Positions 47,455 through 59,120 of a DNA stretch of 64,000 nt are shown here, one piece after another. The notes beneath the pieces were generated by a model, which was not told where the DNA came from, made no database searches, and worked only from the letters and a program-made list of their open reading frames with translations. The position numbers and the translations under genes were made by a program. The stretch's first letter is position 1. Every line of letters begins with the position of its first letter. The DNA is from Neostapfia colusana (lineage: Eukaryota; Streptophyta; Magnoliopsida; Poales; Poaceae), in assembly GCA_030760725.1 (NCBI GenBank), contig JASWHV010000003.1, forward strand, positions 60,903,264 to 60,967,263, read 5' to 3'.

Positions 47455-49193
47455 ATGTCAGGATCAGGAGACAGTCCTTTTCCAAATCCCGAGGCCGAAG
47501 CGGCTCGCCAAGCCGCTTATCATGCGGTAGCCGAGGCAGGGGCAGGAGAGGCTGCAGCTAGGGAGGCTCGGACAAAGAAACGGGCTGACAAGAAAGCACA
47601 AGCCTCTCAGTCCGTTGATCCTCCAAGGAGGAAGAGGCTAGTGACCCTGAAAGAAAAACAACATGCCGAGTCCCAAAGTTCAACCCAAGACAAAGGAAAA
47701 GGCAAAGCAGCTAATCCTCCCAGAAAAAGGCCTTGGCCAACAGGGGACTCTTCATTCGTGACAACCCTAGACGGGAAAGGGAGAATCCCCCACAAGGACC
47801 TATTGGGCCCCTAGAGAGGGCACCTCCTATGCACAATCCAAATCGCCAACCCAATTTGGCAAGTGCAACCTTCAAAGGGAAAGGAGCTGACAAAGCCCGA
47901 AGGTTCAGAGAAGAGGAAGTTTACAAGTATGAGAAGTCCACACCAGACCCTCGTTTCTGGTGTGACTTCCATTGTGACTACTACCGGCTCGTCTATCCCC
48001 CAATGAAGACACCGGTAGTTGATGCTCAGTGGGTGGATTGGCCATACATGGCAAACAAGAAGCATCAAGCTTTTGATGCAGTAATTGAAGCAGCAGAACG
48101 CCATGGGATCAAGGATCTAATGGCTTTTCAGTATGATTGGAACATCGAGGTGATAGTCCAGTTCTACACCAGTTGCTATTTCCACACCTATGGAGACAGA
48201 AAAATCACTTGGATGACAAATGGCGTGGTCTACTTGGTGTTATATGATAAATTTGCTAGGATCCTTGGACTTGAGGAGCACTTGAACTATGAGATCATAG
48301 TTCACATTGAGAGAACCTTGGGAAAGGATGACTTGGAATTCATGTATCCTTCATATCTCACCTATGAGCCATCCTCAACCCACAACATCAAACCCTTCTT
48401 TGGAGTGCTAAACAGAATCCTGAGGAAGACTCTAGCTCCAAAAGATGGGGATGCGGGGATGGTACAGGGGTATCTCAGGAACTTGTTGAAGCTGCTCAAT
48501 GAAGAAGAAAGATTCAATGTATTTGACTACATATACAATGATATCTTCAACATCTCCCACACCCCGAACATGTCCTGTGGATATGCACCATACATCATGT
48601 GCATGATAGAAAAAGTCACAGGACTAGAATTTGCAAAGGATGTGAAGCACAGGAAGCTATGTCCTCAGATGCCGATTCCCCTTCCTCGCCCTCCTGCGTC
48701 TTTGGGCAGGAGCTCTTCTGCAGCTCCATCCTCCTCAGCTGGGCCATCCGTCCCTTCATCATCGAGTGGCTCCTCTAGTGGGCTGCTAAAAATATTCAAG
48801 GCCATATTCTCCTCGTGCCAGAATGTGGAAGTTCGCACGCAGAAAATGAAGCGACGCCAAGAGAAGTATCTCAAGGCAATGTGCGACAACATGGAGATAC
48901 CTATGTCTCCACCGTCATCAGATGATGACGAAGTGACAGAGTTTCCCGCTCTCACCGAGGATGAGCTTGCCTACTTTGGCTCCTCCTCAGCTGCTCCTCC
49001 TACCTCCCGCGCTCATCAAGAGGATGACAATGAAGACGAAGATGAAGATGAGGACGAGGAAACTCAAAGTGATCAAGACGAAGATCAAGATGGAGATGAT
49101 AGCGATTTGGTCTTTCTCTCTTTTCTTTCCCTTTTTGGTGCCTTGATGCCAAAGGGGGAGAGAATAAGAGGGAGTAGTTTAGTCGTAGTCTAG
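47455..49193 (+). pseudogene. Element D third ORF ('env-position' protein of Sirevirus-like elements), one frameshift
   Basis: ATG 47455 opens a 119-codon Ala/Lys/Arg-rich frame. After a frameshift between 47733 and 47814 a second frame runs to 49193. Together they encode about 570 residues: a basic N-terminus, a central globular domain of about 290 residues with many aromatics (WCDFHCDYYRLVYPP, NIEVIVQFYTSCYFH), a Ser-rich linker, a short helical segment and a long acidic Asp/Glu tail. There is no signal peptide or clear membrane anchor, so a true envelope role is not supported. The hydrophobic end (LVFLSFLSLFG) may be read-through. Established knowledge: Sirevirus elements often carry an ORF of unknown role here, sometimes called env-like. 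Function is unassigned. Confidence 0.7.
49145..49160 (+). other. Extra polypurine tract of element D (upstream copy)
   Basis: CCAAAGGGGGAGAGA at the end of the third ORF resembles the tract at the 3' LTR boundary. Repeated polypurine tracts are a reported feature of Sirevirus elements. Confidence 0.6.
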
Positions 49194-49514
49194 TCTAGCT
49201 CTTTAGTCTTTAGTCTTGCTCTTTAAACACTCACTTTATGTTGGTTTGTAATAACTATGCCACATTATGCGTTATGTTATTTTAATGACTATGCCATTTT
49301 ATGTCTTCATATTATGCCATATTGAGATGTTTGTGTTCGTAAAAATTATAACATGTGCATGAATAAAACCCCCAAAGAACCCACTCTTTTGCATAGTTTT
49401 TCCTTGATAATCTTTTATGCACACATTTAGGGGGAGTGAACCATACACACATGTGTTATGAAAACAGTCTATCATATCTAATTATCGAGAATCCTAATGT
49501 GTTGTCATCAATCA

Positions 49515-49529
49515 CCAAAAAGGGGGAGA
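49515..49529 (+). other. Element D polypurine tract at the 3' LTR
   Basis: CCAAAAAGGGGGAGA ends one base before the 3' LTR (TGAAAG, 49531). Confidence 0.9.
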
Positions 49530-49530
49530 T

Positions 49531-51270
49531 TGAAAGTGCATCTAGGTAATCCCCGTGGGTTTTGGATGATTGATGATGACAATTAAGATACTAATGAATT
49601 CTACTGAGTATGAGCACATGTACTTATCAAAAGGAATGGATGTGGAGACTCCCAAGAAGCAAAAAGAAAAAGAAGAAGACTCACAAGAGTAGAAAATAGA
49701 CTTTTTCTATTGAGTTTTACATCTTTGAGTTGTGTAAAGGATATTCTCTTTTAGAGTGCTTGAGAATCATTAGAGAGCTCAAACTAAAGTTAGAAAGTTA
49801 GAATCGTGAGAGAAAGTAGTCATAGGTATGGCTGAAAAAGGGAAGACCGCACTTGTCCGGACTACGGGCCGGACTAGTCCGTTCCAACACGGACTAGTCC
49901 GTTTTAGACCGGACAATAAGTCTCTGAGTGAGTTCGGACTTGTCCGTTTTAGGCCAGACTAGTCCGTTGTCGAGTGAGTCTGAGCCTTTATGAGACTAAG
50001 TCTCGGAAGGCCGGACTAGTCCCCTTAGTTGGCTGGACTAGTACGCTAAGCGGACTAAGCCGTTAGGGTCCGGAGAAGGAGTCTCTGAGTGACTTCGGAC
50101 TAGTCCGCTCCATAGGCCGGTCTAGTCCGGTCCCTTCAGACTAGTCCGGTTTAGGACGGAACAAAGGTTCCTGTGTGAGCTCGGACTAGTCCGAAGTTGG
50201 CTGGACTAGTCCGCAGCCCTAGATTAGAGAGTTTTTTAGACTAAGTCTGGTAAGACCGGACTAGTCCGCCCTTGGGGCCGGACTAGTCCGCCCTTACCAG
50301 ACTAGTCCGTTCTCATACGGAACAAAGGTTCCTGACTGAGATCGGACTAGTCCGCTCTTGGCCGGACAAGTCTGGGGTTTTATGACCGTTTGAATCCAAC
50401 AATCACTAGACTTTAGTTGGTAGCCTTGTGACGTGGATGGTCCCTTAAGAACGGACTAGTCCGGGATTTGGACCGGACTAGTCCGGACTTTAGTAGGTAA
50501 CAACTACATGCCGGTATTTCTATAAAAAGGAGACCCCCCGGCTGAGAATGAAATAGAGAACATACCTACCACTGAAAACTCATTCCTAGAGCCCTTCTAA
50601 GCCTCTTTCCTCACCCTCTTGACCCCTAAGATAGGATCTTAAGGGGTTCGTGGACTTGTGAGAGGAGAGACGTGGTGATCGATGTTTGAGCTCTCGGTTT
50701 GACTCTCTTGCACTCTGATTGTTAATTTGAGTTCTTGATTGTTGTACTTTGATTCCTAGAACTGCTAGGTTGTTGTAGAGAGACTCAAGTTGTGAGTAGC
50801 CCCTAAGAGCATTGTATTCACATTTAATTAATAGTGAAAGAGCCCGGGCTTGATCTTGGTGATCGCTCGGTGAGGGAAGGGTTGGAAAAGACCCGATCCT
50901 TTGTGGATTCCTCAACGAGGACGTAGATTCCTGTGTGGAATCGAACCTCAGGATAAATCGTGTCTCTTGGTTCCTTTATCTTCTCGCTCGCTCACTAGAA
51001 TTACTTGTTGAGCTTTCGTCTTGTTAACACTTATGAATTGTTCCGCTGTCCTGCAATCTAATCATTCACAACTTACTAGTGAGATTGTTTGACTACTATA
51101 CATCTTACGCTTAAACAAACTTAAAAGGAAAACCTAAAAATGCAATTTTATACCTAGACCGGACTAGTCCGCCCTCAGACTAGACTAGTCCGACCTCCTT
51201 CAAGTTTAATCCGCTGTTTGCAATAGTTTCAGGTTTTATTAGCCTATTCACCCCCTCTAGGCAACTTTCA
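49531..51270 (+). repeat. Element D 3' LTR with palindrome array
   Basis: A repeat of 19647-21385. It has at least ten exact GGACTAGTCC palindromes (about 49865-50490 and 51160-51195) and a TATA box at 50521-50528. Confidence 0.95.
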
Positions 51271-51769
51271 CCCACGACTCATGACAGATCATAGGGCACG
51301 TGGCGGCTTCGGAGCTCTTATTGACGGGTTCGAAGCCAGGAGACACGTGGCAGCTCTGGATCTCACCTCAGCGGGGAGGCCCGGACCGGAGCCCAGGGCA
51401 CGTGTCGGCTCCGGAGCTCTGCTCACCAGGGAGGAGGTTTTGAGCCCACTAATACGTGGCAGCTCCGGATCTCACCTCAAGGGAGGCTCGGACCGGAGTG
51501 CAGGGCACGTGTCGGCTCTGGAGCTCTCATGAGCAGGGAGGTTTTGAGCCCACTGACATGTGGCAGCTACAGGCCTCACCTCGGCGGGGAGGCTCGGCCC
51601 AGAGCCCAGGGCACGTGTCGGCTCTGGAGCCCAAGTGCACGTGGCAGCCCCGGGGCTGACCTCGGGGTCAAGGAGACGTGGCTATGCCGGGGCCCGTCTC
51701 AGCAGGGAAGCAGGGCCTAGGCTGTCTTTTACCGTTCACGCGGAATACCCGGTTTACAGGATACTGACA
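51271..51769. mobile_element. Solo LTR X, right part, with ~105-bp tandem repeats
   Basis: This continues X after element D. It holds four imperfect ~105-bp units (starts near 51294, 51396, 51503, 51609), each with GGGCACGTG(T)CGGCT and GGAGCTC. It ends ...CTGACA at 51769, followed by ACTAC, the probable right half of the target duplication. The G-box and GAGCTC motifs resemble those in the LTR of element B. Confidence 0.6.
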
Positions 51770-52463
51770 ACTACCTAGTCAAGATTTGGTTATATCTTGT
51801 TGGAATTTGGTTTTGTATGTGAAGGCCAAAACAAAAAATTATATAAATCTTGTACGAATGGAAGGTGAGCCACGGTCAGCATCACACGCGGGTGAGAAAC
51901 CCCTACACCGCAAACATGAGACAGGTCCACGTCGCTATAAACCGATGTGTCGTCAGCGGAAGGTACCTCACATACGTCAAAATACTAGGAGCAGAAGAAT
52001 TCCTTCGCCTTTCATCTTAAAACTACGCACCAAAGATCTGTCAGAAAAGAGGGGAGAGAGACAGGATTGCCCCAGAGTTCCCGTTGCAATCAAAAGACCC
52101 ATTTGGAATAAATAAAATAAAGAAATTCACCATGACGCATCAGATAGAAAATGCCACAAGGTAGCATTCAAGCAATTGTGGGGCAAAAATGTCATTGTCA
52201 TCTTTATAAAAAATTCCTCGTAGATTATATAGTTCGGGCCCATCAGGTCTCTATTTTATGCAATCCTTCTTTGTTACATCAATATATGTGCAAGAATGGG
52301 CCACTCTGTGTTGAGCAACTTGTTGGTTCTGTATGTCTATTTTAACAACTGTTGTGCACATCACACGTGTTTTAATAAAAACAATAGTATACACACTCTT
52401 TGATATGTTATTATTTTTTAAAATATTAGAAACATGCTCACATCTGTCTTAGTCCTATTCGAT
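51770..52463. other. Unassigned DNA between solo LTR X and the LINE
   Basis: About 0.7 kb. The first half is mixed and the second half AT-rich. Short open frames on the plus strand (for example 51786-52115) have no recognisable domain. I see no repeat ends here. Confidence 0.4.
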
Positions 52464-52475
52464 TCACATAGACAT
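52464..52475. repeat. LINE target site duplication, 3' side (TCACATAGACAT)
   Basis: A 12-bp match to 59478-59489, flanking the LINE. Confidence 0.88.
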
Positions 52476-52610
52476 TTTTTAGATAATGGGAAAACCCGAC
52501 CTTCCCTCTAGAGAGGTTACGGTCTGAATAAATTCATTACATAGTTGGTACATAAATACAAACTCACACAGTTATCCAGATGGATATATTATTAGACAGT
52601 AATCCTATTA

Positions 52611-55600
52611 CTAAATCTCCATCCATGATAGGCAAAAACCAACATCACTATAGTCTCTAATGAACGGCATGCATCTCTTATTTTTTTGTATCGTCCTCAT
52701 TCTATAGTAGCTTCGCCATGTTCGGCACCAATATATGCCCCTGTAGAGTACATGCATATAAGTTTGTATGTAACATTTGTTAAATACAACATCATTCCTA
52801 CTTAACCAGATGGCCCAACAAATTGCAGCCACACCTAGAAGTAGATACTGTTTGGTCTTAATATTGTACTTCTGTATCCAACCATTAAACATATTAATAA
52901 TACTATGTGGACTCTCAATACCAAAGGTTATATGCACAGACCTCCATATAAACATAGCATAATGACAGTCAAAAAATAAATGTTGAATGGTTTCATTTTT
53001 AGAACAGAGTGCACATTTTTTACCCCCTTTTCAATTGTGTTTTAGTAAATTATCCTTAGTTAGCACAACACCACGTAGTAGGTACCACATAAAGATCTTA
53101 ATCTTTAATGGTAACTTTGACTTCCATAACAATTTGTTCTATCTAATATTATCATTAGATATCATAGCGTTATACATAGAATGGACAGAAAAACTTCTAT
53201 TTTGTTGTAAGCCCCATACAAACGTATCCTTCCTGTCAATGAGATGAACATGTGCAATGTTTGCTACTAGTATATGCCATCTTATCAAATTTTCTCCCAC
53301 CAATCCGCGTCGGAAAGAGATATTTAGTGGAATCGAACTGAAGACAGTAGAAATAGTATCATGTTTACGCCTAGCTATATTGTACAAAGATGGAAATCTT
53401 TGTTTTATTGTAAAGTCACCCAACCATTTATCTTCCCAGAATCTAATCATTTGCCCATTATGTACACAAAACTTTCCAAAATTAAGGAAGACCTCTTTCA
53501 CTTTCATTAGACTAGACCAGAAATGAGGATCACCCGACCTCCTCTCTACCTATCCTATAGCTTTATTTTTTAGATATTTATTCCTTAGTATTTCCTGCCA
53601 CATACCGTCCTCATTAATCAACTTAAATAACCATTTGATTAATAAGTATTTGTTTTGTATGTCAATATTTTTAATGCCTAACCCTCCTTGGTCTTTTGGC
53701 TGGCACACAATACTCCATCTAGCTAATCTATACTTTTTTTATAGTTATATGCCTGCCAAAAAAACCTTGACGTATAGTAGTCCAATTTTTCAAGGACACC
53801 TCTAGGCACTTTAAAAAAAGAGAGCATAAATATTACCAAATTAGATAAAACCGAATTAACTAGTACTAATCTCCCCCCCACTGACAAATGCTTACCCTTC
53901 CAACTACTCAATTTCTTCTCAAATTTCTGGTCTATCATTTTCCAATCACTATTATTTAGTTTCCTAAAATGCATTGGGATACCTAGGTATTAAAAAGGAT
54001 AAGTACCCACTTTACATCCAAATAATTGAGCGTACTGACTTTCCGATAATCAGGCTTCTCCAAAACACAATATTTCACTTTTATGGAAATTTATTTTCAG
54101 TCCCGAAAGCTACTCAAATGCACATAACAACATCTTTAAGTTTGTCGCTTTTTGAAAACAATGATCAATGAAGATAATGGTGTCATCCGCATACTGTAAT
54201 ATTGACAATCCATTTTCTACTAAATGAGGTATTACCACTGAAATTAGACCATCTTCTTTTGCTCCATTTATTAGTATGGCTAACATGTCTACTACTATGT
54301 TAAACAATATCAGAGATAGTGGGTCTCCTTGTCTCAAACCTTTATGGGTTTGGAATTTTTTCCCACTTGATCATTAATTTTAATTCCTACATAACCTCCT
54401 TGAATAAATGCATCTATCCACTGACACCACTTGGACGAGAAGCCTTTCATGTGCAAAGTGCATCTCACAAACTCCCAATTTACTTTATCATATGCCTTCT
54501 CAAAGTCTATCTTAAAAATAATACCATTTTGTTTCCTATTGTGTAGCTCATGAACTGTTTCATGTAACACAATCATCTCTTCCATTATGTTCCTACCAGG
54601 TAAAAAAGTTGTCTGAGTAGGGCTAATGACCTTCTGTGCAATCGTTATTATTCTATTTGTGGCTACCTTTATGAATATTTTGAAGCTAACATTTAGTAAA
54701 CAGATAGGTCTGTACTGTTGTATCGTGTTAGCTTCCATGCATTTTGGCACTAAAATAATTGTACCGAAGTTTAGTCTATAAAGGGGTAGAGCTCCCGAAT
54801 GAAAGTTTGTGAACATTGCCATTAAATCATATTTTATTAGCTCCCAGGACACCTGATAGAATTCAGCTGGGAAACCATCAGGTCCAGGTGCTTTATTATG
54901 TTCCATCTGGAAAATTGCTTTTCTCACTTCGTCCTCAGTAAATTGTTCTGTTAATAATTCATTCTCTATGCTAGATACCTGAGTAATATCACCCGTCTTA
55001 GACTCATCTAACTTAAAATTATTCACCAATGTAGGACCAAATAGGTTTTTATAGTAGTCTGTAATATATTTATTCAACTCTACATCCCCACTTATTACTC
55101 TATTACCATCCTGTAGTTGATATATCCTATTCTTTCTATGTTTTCCATTTGCTATTAGATGAAAATATTTCATGTTGGAATCCCCCTCTAGTAGGTCTTT
55201 ACTCTTTGCACGTTGGTACCACTTTACTTCTTCCTCCCTTAGTATTTGTGCAATATGGTCTTGTAACCATTGTTTTAATTCTGCTTCCTCGGGAGTCAGA
55301 ATCTTTGTTTCTGCTTTTCTATCAATGCAATCTAGTTTGTCTAAAACCTCTTTTTTTTTTCTTTTTTTATAGGCCCCAGACATATTTTTCGCCCAACCTC
55401 TAAGGTACTTACGCAATCTTCTTATCTTCACTTGCCATCTGTCTATTGAATTAGATTCCCCAACTTCTTGTAACCATATCCCTTTGACCAAATCAGCAAA
55501 GCCATCTTTCAAAAACCATCCTAATTCAAATTTGAACACATATTTAGAGTTATTGTAAGATGTGTCTCCTGAATTTAACAAAAGGGGTGTATGGTCCGAT

Positions 55601-56261
55601 ATGTCCTGGGACAATGCAACAACCGAAGTTAAAGGATATTTTTGTTCCCATTCAGTGGTTGTTAAGATCCTATCTAACTTTTCATAGGTTGGATTTTGAA
55701 GAGAGTTTGCCCATGTGTACTTGCGCCCTGACATCTCTAATTCTCTCAAATTTAAACCATCTATCACTGCATTAAACATAAATGGCCATCTGTTATTAAA
55801 ATTATCTATTCTTCTCTTTGGGGTGTCTCAAAATATTGAAATCACCTCCAATTAATATTGGAAGGAATTCCTGCTTACATATATTAACCAACTCAATAAG
55901 AAACTGCTCTTTAAGATGATTTTGAGCAGGACCATAGACCGCCACTAAAACCCATTTGAAGCAATCAGATTTGTTGCACAAATGGAATTTGACATAAAAG
56001 TCACCTTCATCAATTGCCCCAATATCAAATAAATCCAAATCAACACCTAGTAGAATTCCCCCTGATCTCCCAACTGGTTCTTTATAATGCCATAAGAAAT
56101 CTCTTCCTGCACATAAGTTTTTTAGAAAAGATGTTGTTGGATTTTTCACCCCCATTTCTGAGATGGCAATAAATCCTAGGTTATGTTCTTTTGTCAAATC
56201 CAAAATATATCTATGTTTTTTTATCTTTAAACCCGTTACTGTTCCAGAATAAACCCTTCAT
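52611..56261 (-). pseudogene. LINE ORF2: endonuclease and reverse transcriptase, degenerate
   Basis: The start is taken as ATG 56261-56259, which overlaps the end of ORF1 by 26 bp. An early frameshift in an A-run lies near 56215. The AP-type endonuclease shows LVAVYGPAQN, GGDFNILR (near 55830) and SDHTPL (near 55605). The reverse transcriptase shows NKAPGPDGFPAEFY (near 54890), FKIDFEKAYDKVNW (near 54500), RQGDPLS (near 54335) and the catalytic YADD (near 54190). The zf-RVT-like C-terminus covers 53507-52611. Further breaks lie near 55800, 54335, 54110-53975, 53720-53510 and 53140. It drove target-primed reverse transcription when intact; it is inactive now. Confidence 0.9.
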
Positions 56262-59120
56262 TTAAACAGTTTTTACTATTTTTAGAACCGGATTTACTAC
56301 CCATTAGTTTGGCAATACAATCTTCTTGTTCATTGCCCAAATCCATGACCTCATCCATAATGTCCGAGCATAAATGGCTGAGGATATATTGATCTAATTC
56401 TTGTCCATTTTCAAATTCCTTTTGTTCCATTTCTAGCATCTCTGTTTTCCTATCATTCTGAACAGTAGTATCTAATCTATTTTTTTTCATCAATTTTAAG
56501 TGGGTCACCGAATTCCTAATACTGTTATCGTCATCACCCAACATAATACCTATCCTATTCAACTTTTCATTAATACTTGTATCTGAAATTTGTAAAAAAG
56601 GTGTGTATGTCTGACCTTCATTCCTTGTAGCTTTTATCTTTCCAGCTCTTTCAAGGGAAGTCTCCTCCATTGTACCCGCCCTACGCTTGCTTCGACGGAG
56701 AGCCTTATGAGATGCCTCCGGTATTGCAGCTAGGTTATGAGTATTCCCCCCCCTTGCTTTCTCCTTCCGCTTCAATCAGAGATTCTATATAATTGTTCCA
56801 TTTCTCACTGTTCATTGATATCGATATCTCCATATCGTCCTCCTTTTCCCCCTCTGACTTTGCCAGTGCTTCATCTTCGTGAGTATGTAGTTCACCAGAC
56901 AATATAGTCTTTTTTCCTCTTTTGTATTGTTTTCCCCTTCAAACTGTGTTTGTTTATTATGAACCCTATATATTGTGTATCTGTAAAATTGTCTCCTTTT
57001 ATTATATTGCTTTCCTCCATTCCTTTATTTGTCTTACTGCTTCCCAAGCCTTTTCCATCACCCTGTTTATTATTTGGTCCTGACCAGTTGTCATCTTTAT
57101 TATTCCCTTCATCAGGATAATCATCATCCATCTCCATAGGCTCCGGATTGGAGTCATCTATATTTTCTTCTACCCGAAACCCTATCTCATATAGAAATTC
57201 GCCAATAACCACATCAACTGATTCAGAAATTAAATTGGGGTCAAGAACCATCACCTGTAATCGACTCCTCCCATATTTCCTTGTGAACAACATATCAACA
57301 TCCACAGTGACCCCTAACAATGATCCCACTGCCCAGATAATCAAGAACTCTCTTAATTCGAGAGGTATTCCGGTGAATTGAACCCAGACCTTTGACAATG
57401 CAGCCTTTGCCTCTCTCCTACCTCCACGCTCTTCAATTCTCAGCTTAACATTTTGACCCTTTGTTTGAACAACACTCCATTCCACCATGCGTAATAGCTC
57501 TGTTCTAGTTGGAAAAACAGTTCTAAAATGTTGTTCCCCATATCTTGCACCTTCCACACGTATTTGCCCGGGATGAGTCTCTCCAGTTCAGCTACTACAT
57601 TTTGAGTTGTCAATGTTCCATCCATAACATGAATCAGAGCAGTTTTTGCTTCACTCTTTGTATTCTGGTTTGTAATATGAGGTATATGAAAGAACCCCAA
57701 TCCTTCTACTGCATATCCACAAATACTAGCTCCATTCTTAGCAGATCGATATGTAGGAAATCTAGCCTTAATATGATCCTTACAGTCACAAATTTCACAG
57801 TACAAATCTTCTGCATTACATTCATGTAGTGTGTGGCCCTTGGTATAACATCTGTAGCAGTAAGGTACTTTACCACTGCCTTCCTTTTTCAGTTTTGCTG
57901 ATACTTCTGCTATAGCAACAGATGGTGTTGTCCTCGATAGTTTGCTGATTGGTTCCAGTGTGAATGAAGATTTCAATTCCTTATTCTTCTCAGCTTGTTT
58001 TGTATTCCCTGTCTGGTCTGTTTCTCCTTGAACAAGTGTTTGAGTAGCCCCTGTAGCCATGGCAAAAGCTTGTTGAAGCAATGCCGCTGCCTCCACCGGC
58101 AGATTAAGAGACACATTCCCTTGTTCTTGACTGACAGATCCATCAGTTTCAGCAACCCCTCTTGGCCTGAATATATTATAGTTTGGTCCTGCCCCATTAA
58201 TATGATTACCCCGAGTAAAGGAAGTTGAGTTACCACTTCTGTAACCAGAATTGAATCGCTCAGAAAAGTTCCTTCCTCCAAAATGACTGCCACCATATCT
58301 CCCTTGATTTCTATTATCAAAGCCTCTCCCACCAAGACCCGAATGAAAATTACCTTGGAAATTGCCTCGACCTTCAAAACCTCACTGTCCATAGCTTCGA
58401 CCATGCCCTCTATTGGCCATCCCTGACCTCAAGCTACTCTGAGTATTCTGGGCATCACCTTTGTTGTCCATCACCCTCTTGATTGCCGCATCGTATGTTT
58501 TGATGTATGAGTCTTTGGATGCGATGTGCGGCGCTCTAGGGTTCCTCACACTGCAACCTGTTTTAGCGAGCAGCGCAACCAGGCCAGGTACCGGCTGGTA
58601 TGGCATCGTAATATTAGGCCGCATTATTAGTGGGCTTTTAATTGGGCTTTGTAACTTGCTATTAACTGAAACTGTCCTGAATTCCTGTTGTTTATGAATA
58701 TGGTCAGGATTCAATTTCGAAATCTGCATCCAATTGGTATCTCTGCTGCTAATTCCATTTTTCATGACGCAACTATGGAACATCATCGCCGGCGCCGGCG
58801 TTTGCCGAGCCCGGGAGGAAGTTGTAAATGATAATCTTTGATCCACTAACTCATTACAAAAGTTTTCGGAGCTAGAGTACCTATGGTTCGATGGGATTGA
58901 TTCGTCATCATCTTCCTGATCTGCTTCAGCCAGCATCTGGAATTTGTCTCTATTTTCAACTCCATGAATATGCTTTGTTCTTGTGGTTGCAGCAATCGCC
59001 AATTCTATAGATCTGGCTAGTCTTTCTGTATCAAGAGGATTTGTCTCTTCTTAAACCAGATCTTGTTTTTCTAGACTTCAGAGCAAGAGTTAATCTTCTT
59101 ATCCTTAATTTGTATTTCAT
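56236..59120 (-). pseudogene. LINE ORF1: zinc-knuckle RNA-binding protein with DUF4283-like domain
   Basis: The likely start is ATG 59120-59118, followed by a frameshift near 59030. From 59002 the frame continues, with one TGA at 58382, to about 57440. It has a Gly/Arg-rich RGG-like stretch (58380-58240) and CCHC knuckle CYRCYTKGHTLHEC (near 57840). In a second knuckle (CEICDCKDHIKARFP) the last Cys is Phe. After a frameshift near 57540 comes a DUF4283-like domain (VWVQFTGIPLELREFLIIWAVGSLLG, near 57390-57310), followed by an acidic linker and a Lys-rich tail ending at 56236, with a further break near 56892-56775. This is the ORF1p-type nucleic-acid chaperone of plant L1 elements. Confidence 0.82.

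Larger units (their letters stand above)
19647..51270 (+). mobile_element. Element D: Sirevirus-like Ty1/copia retrotransposon, interrupted by elements B and C
   Basis: LTRs of 1,739 and 1,740 bp (19647-21385, 49531-51270) have perfect TGAAAG...CTTTCA ends. The flanks are CCCAT (19642-19646) and CCCAC (51271-51275), a duplication with one change. Inside, on the plus strand, are a tRNA-Met primer binding site, gag with zinc knuckle, protease, integrase, reverse transcriptase, RNase H, a third ORF and a polypurine tract. Integrase before reverse transcriptase makes it Ty1/copia. The extra 3' ORF, repeated polypurine tract and palindrome-rich LTRs are hallmarks reported for the Sirevirus (SIRE/Maximus) lineage. 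Without the nested elements it is about 12.1 kb. Gag and pol contain several stops and frameshifts, so this copy is not autonomous. Confidence 0.92.

Noticed and set aside
51281..51778. Plus-strand ORFs over the solo LTR X tandem repeats
   Set aside because: The frames are kept open only by repetition of a ~105-bp non-coding unit with near-frame length; the translation is a repeated Gly/Ala/Arg-rich string with no domain.
51786..52115. 109-codon plus-strand ORF considered as a small gene
   Set aside because: No recognisable domain, no conserved start context and atypical composition; left as unassigned DNA.
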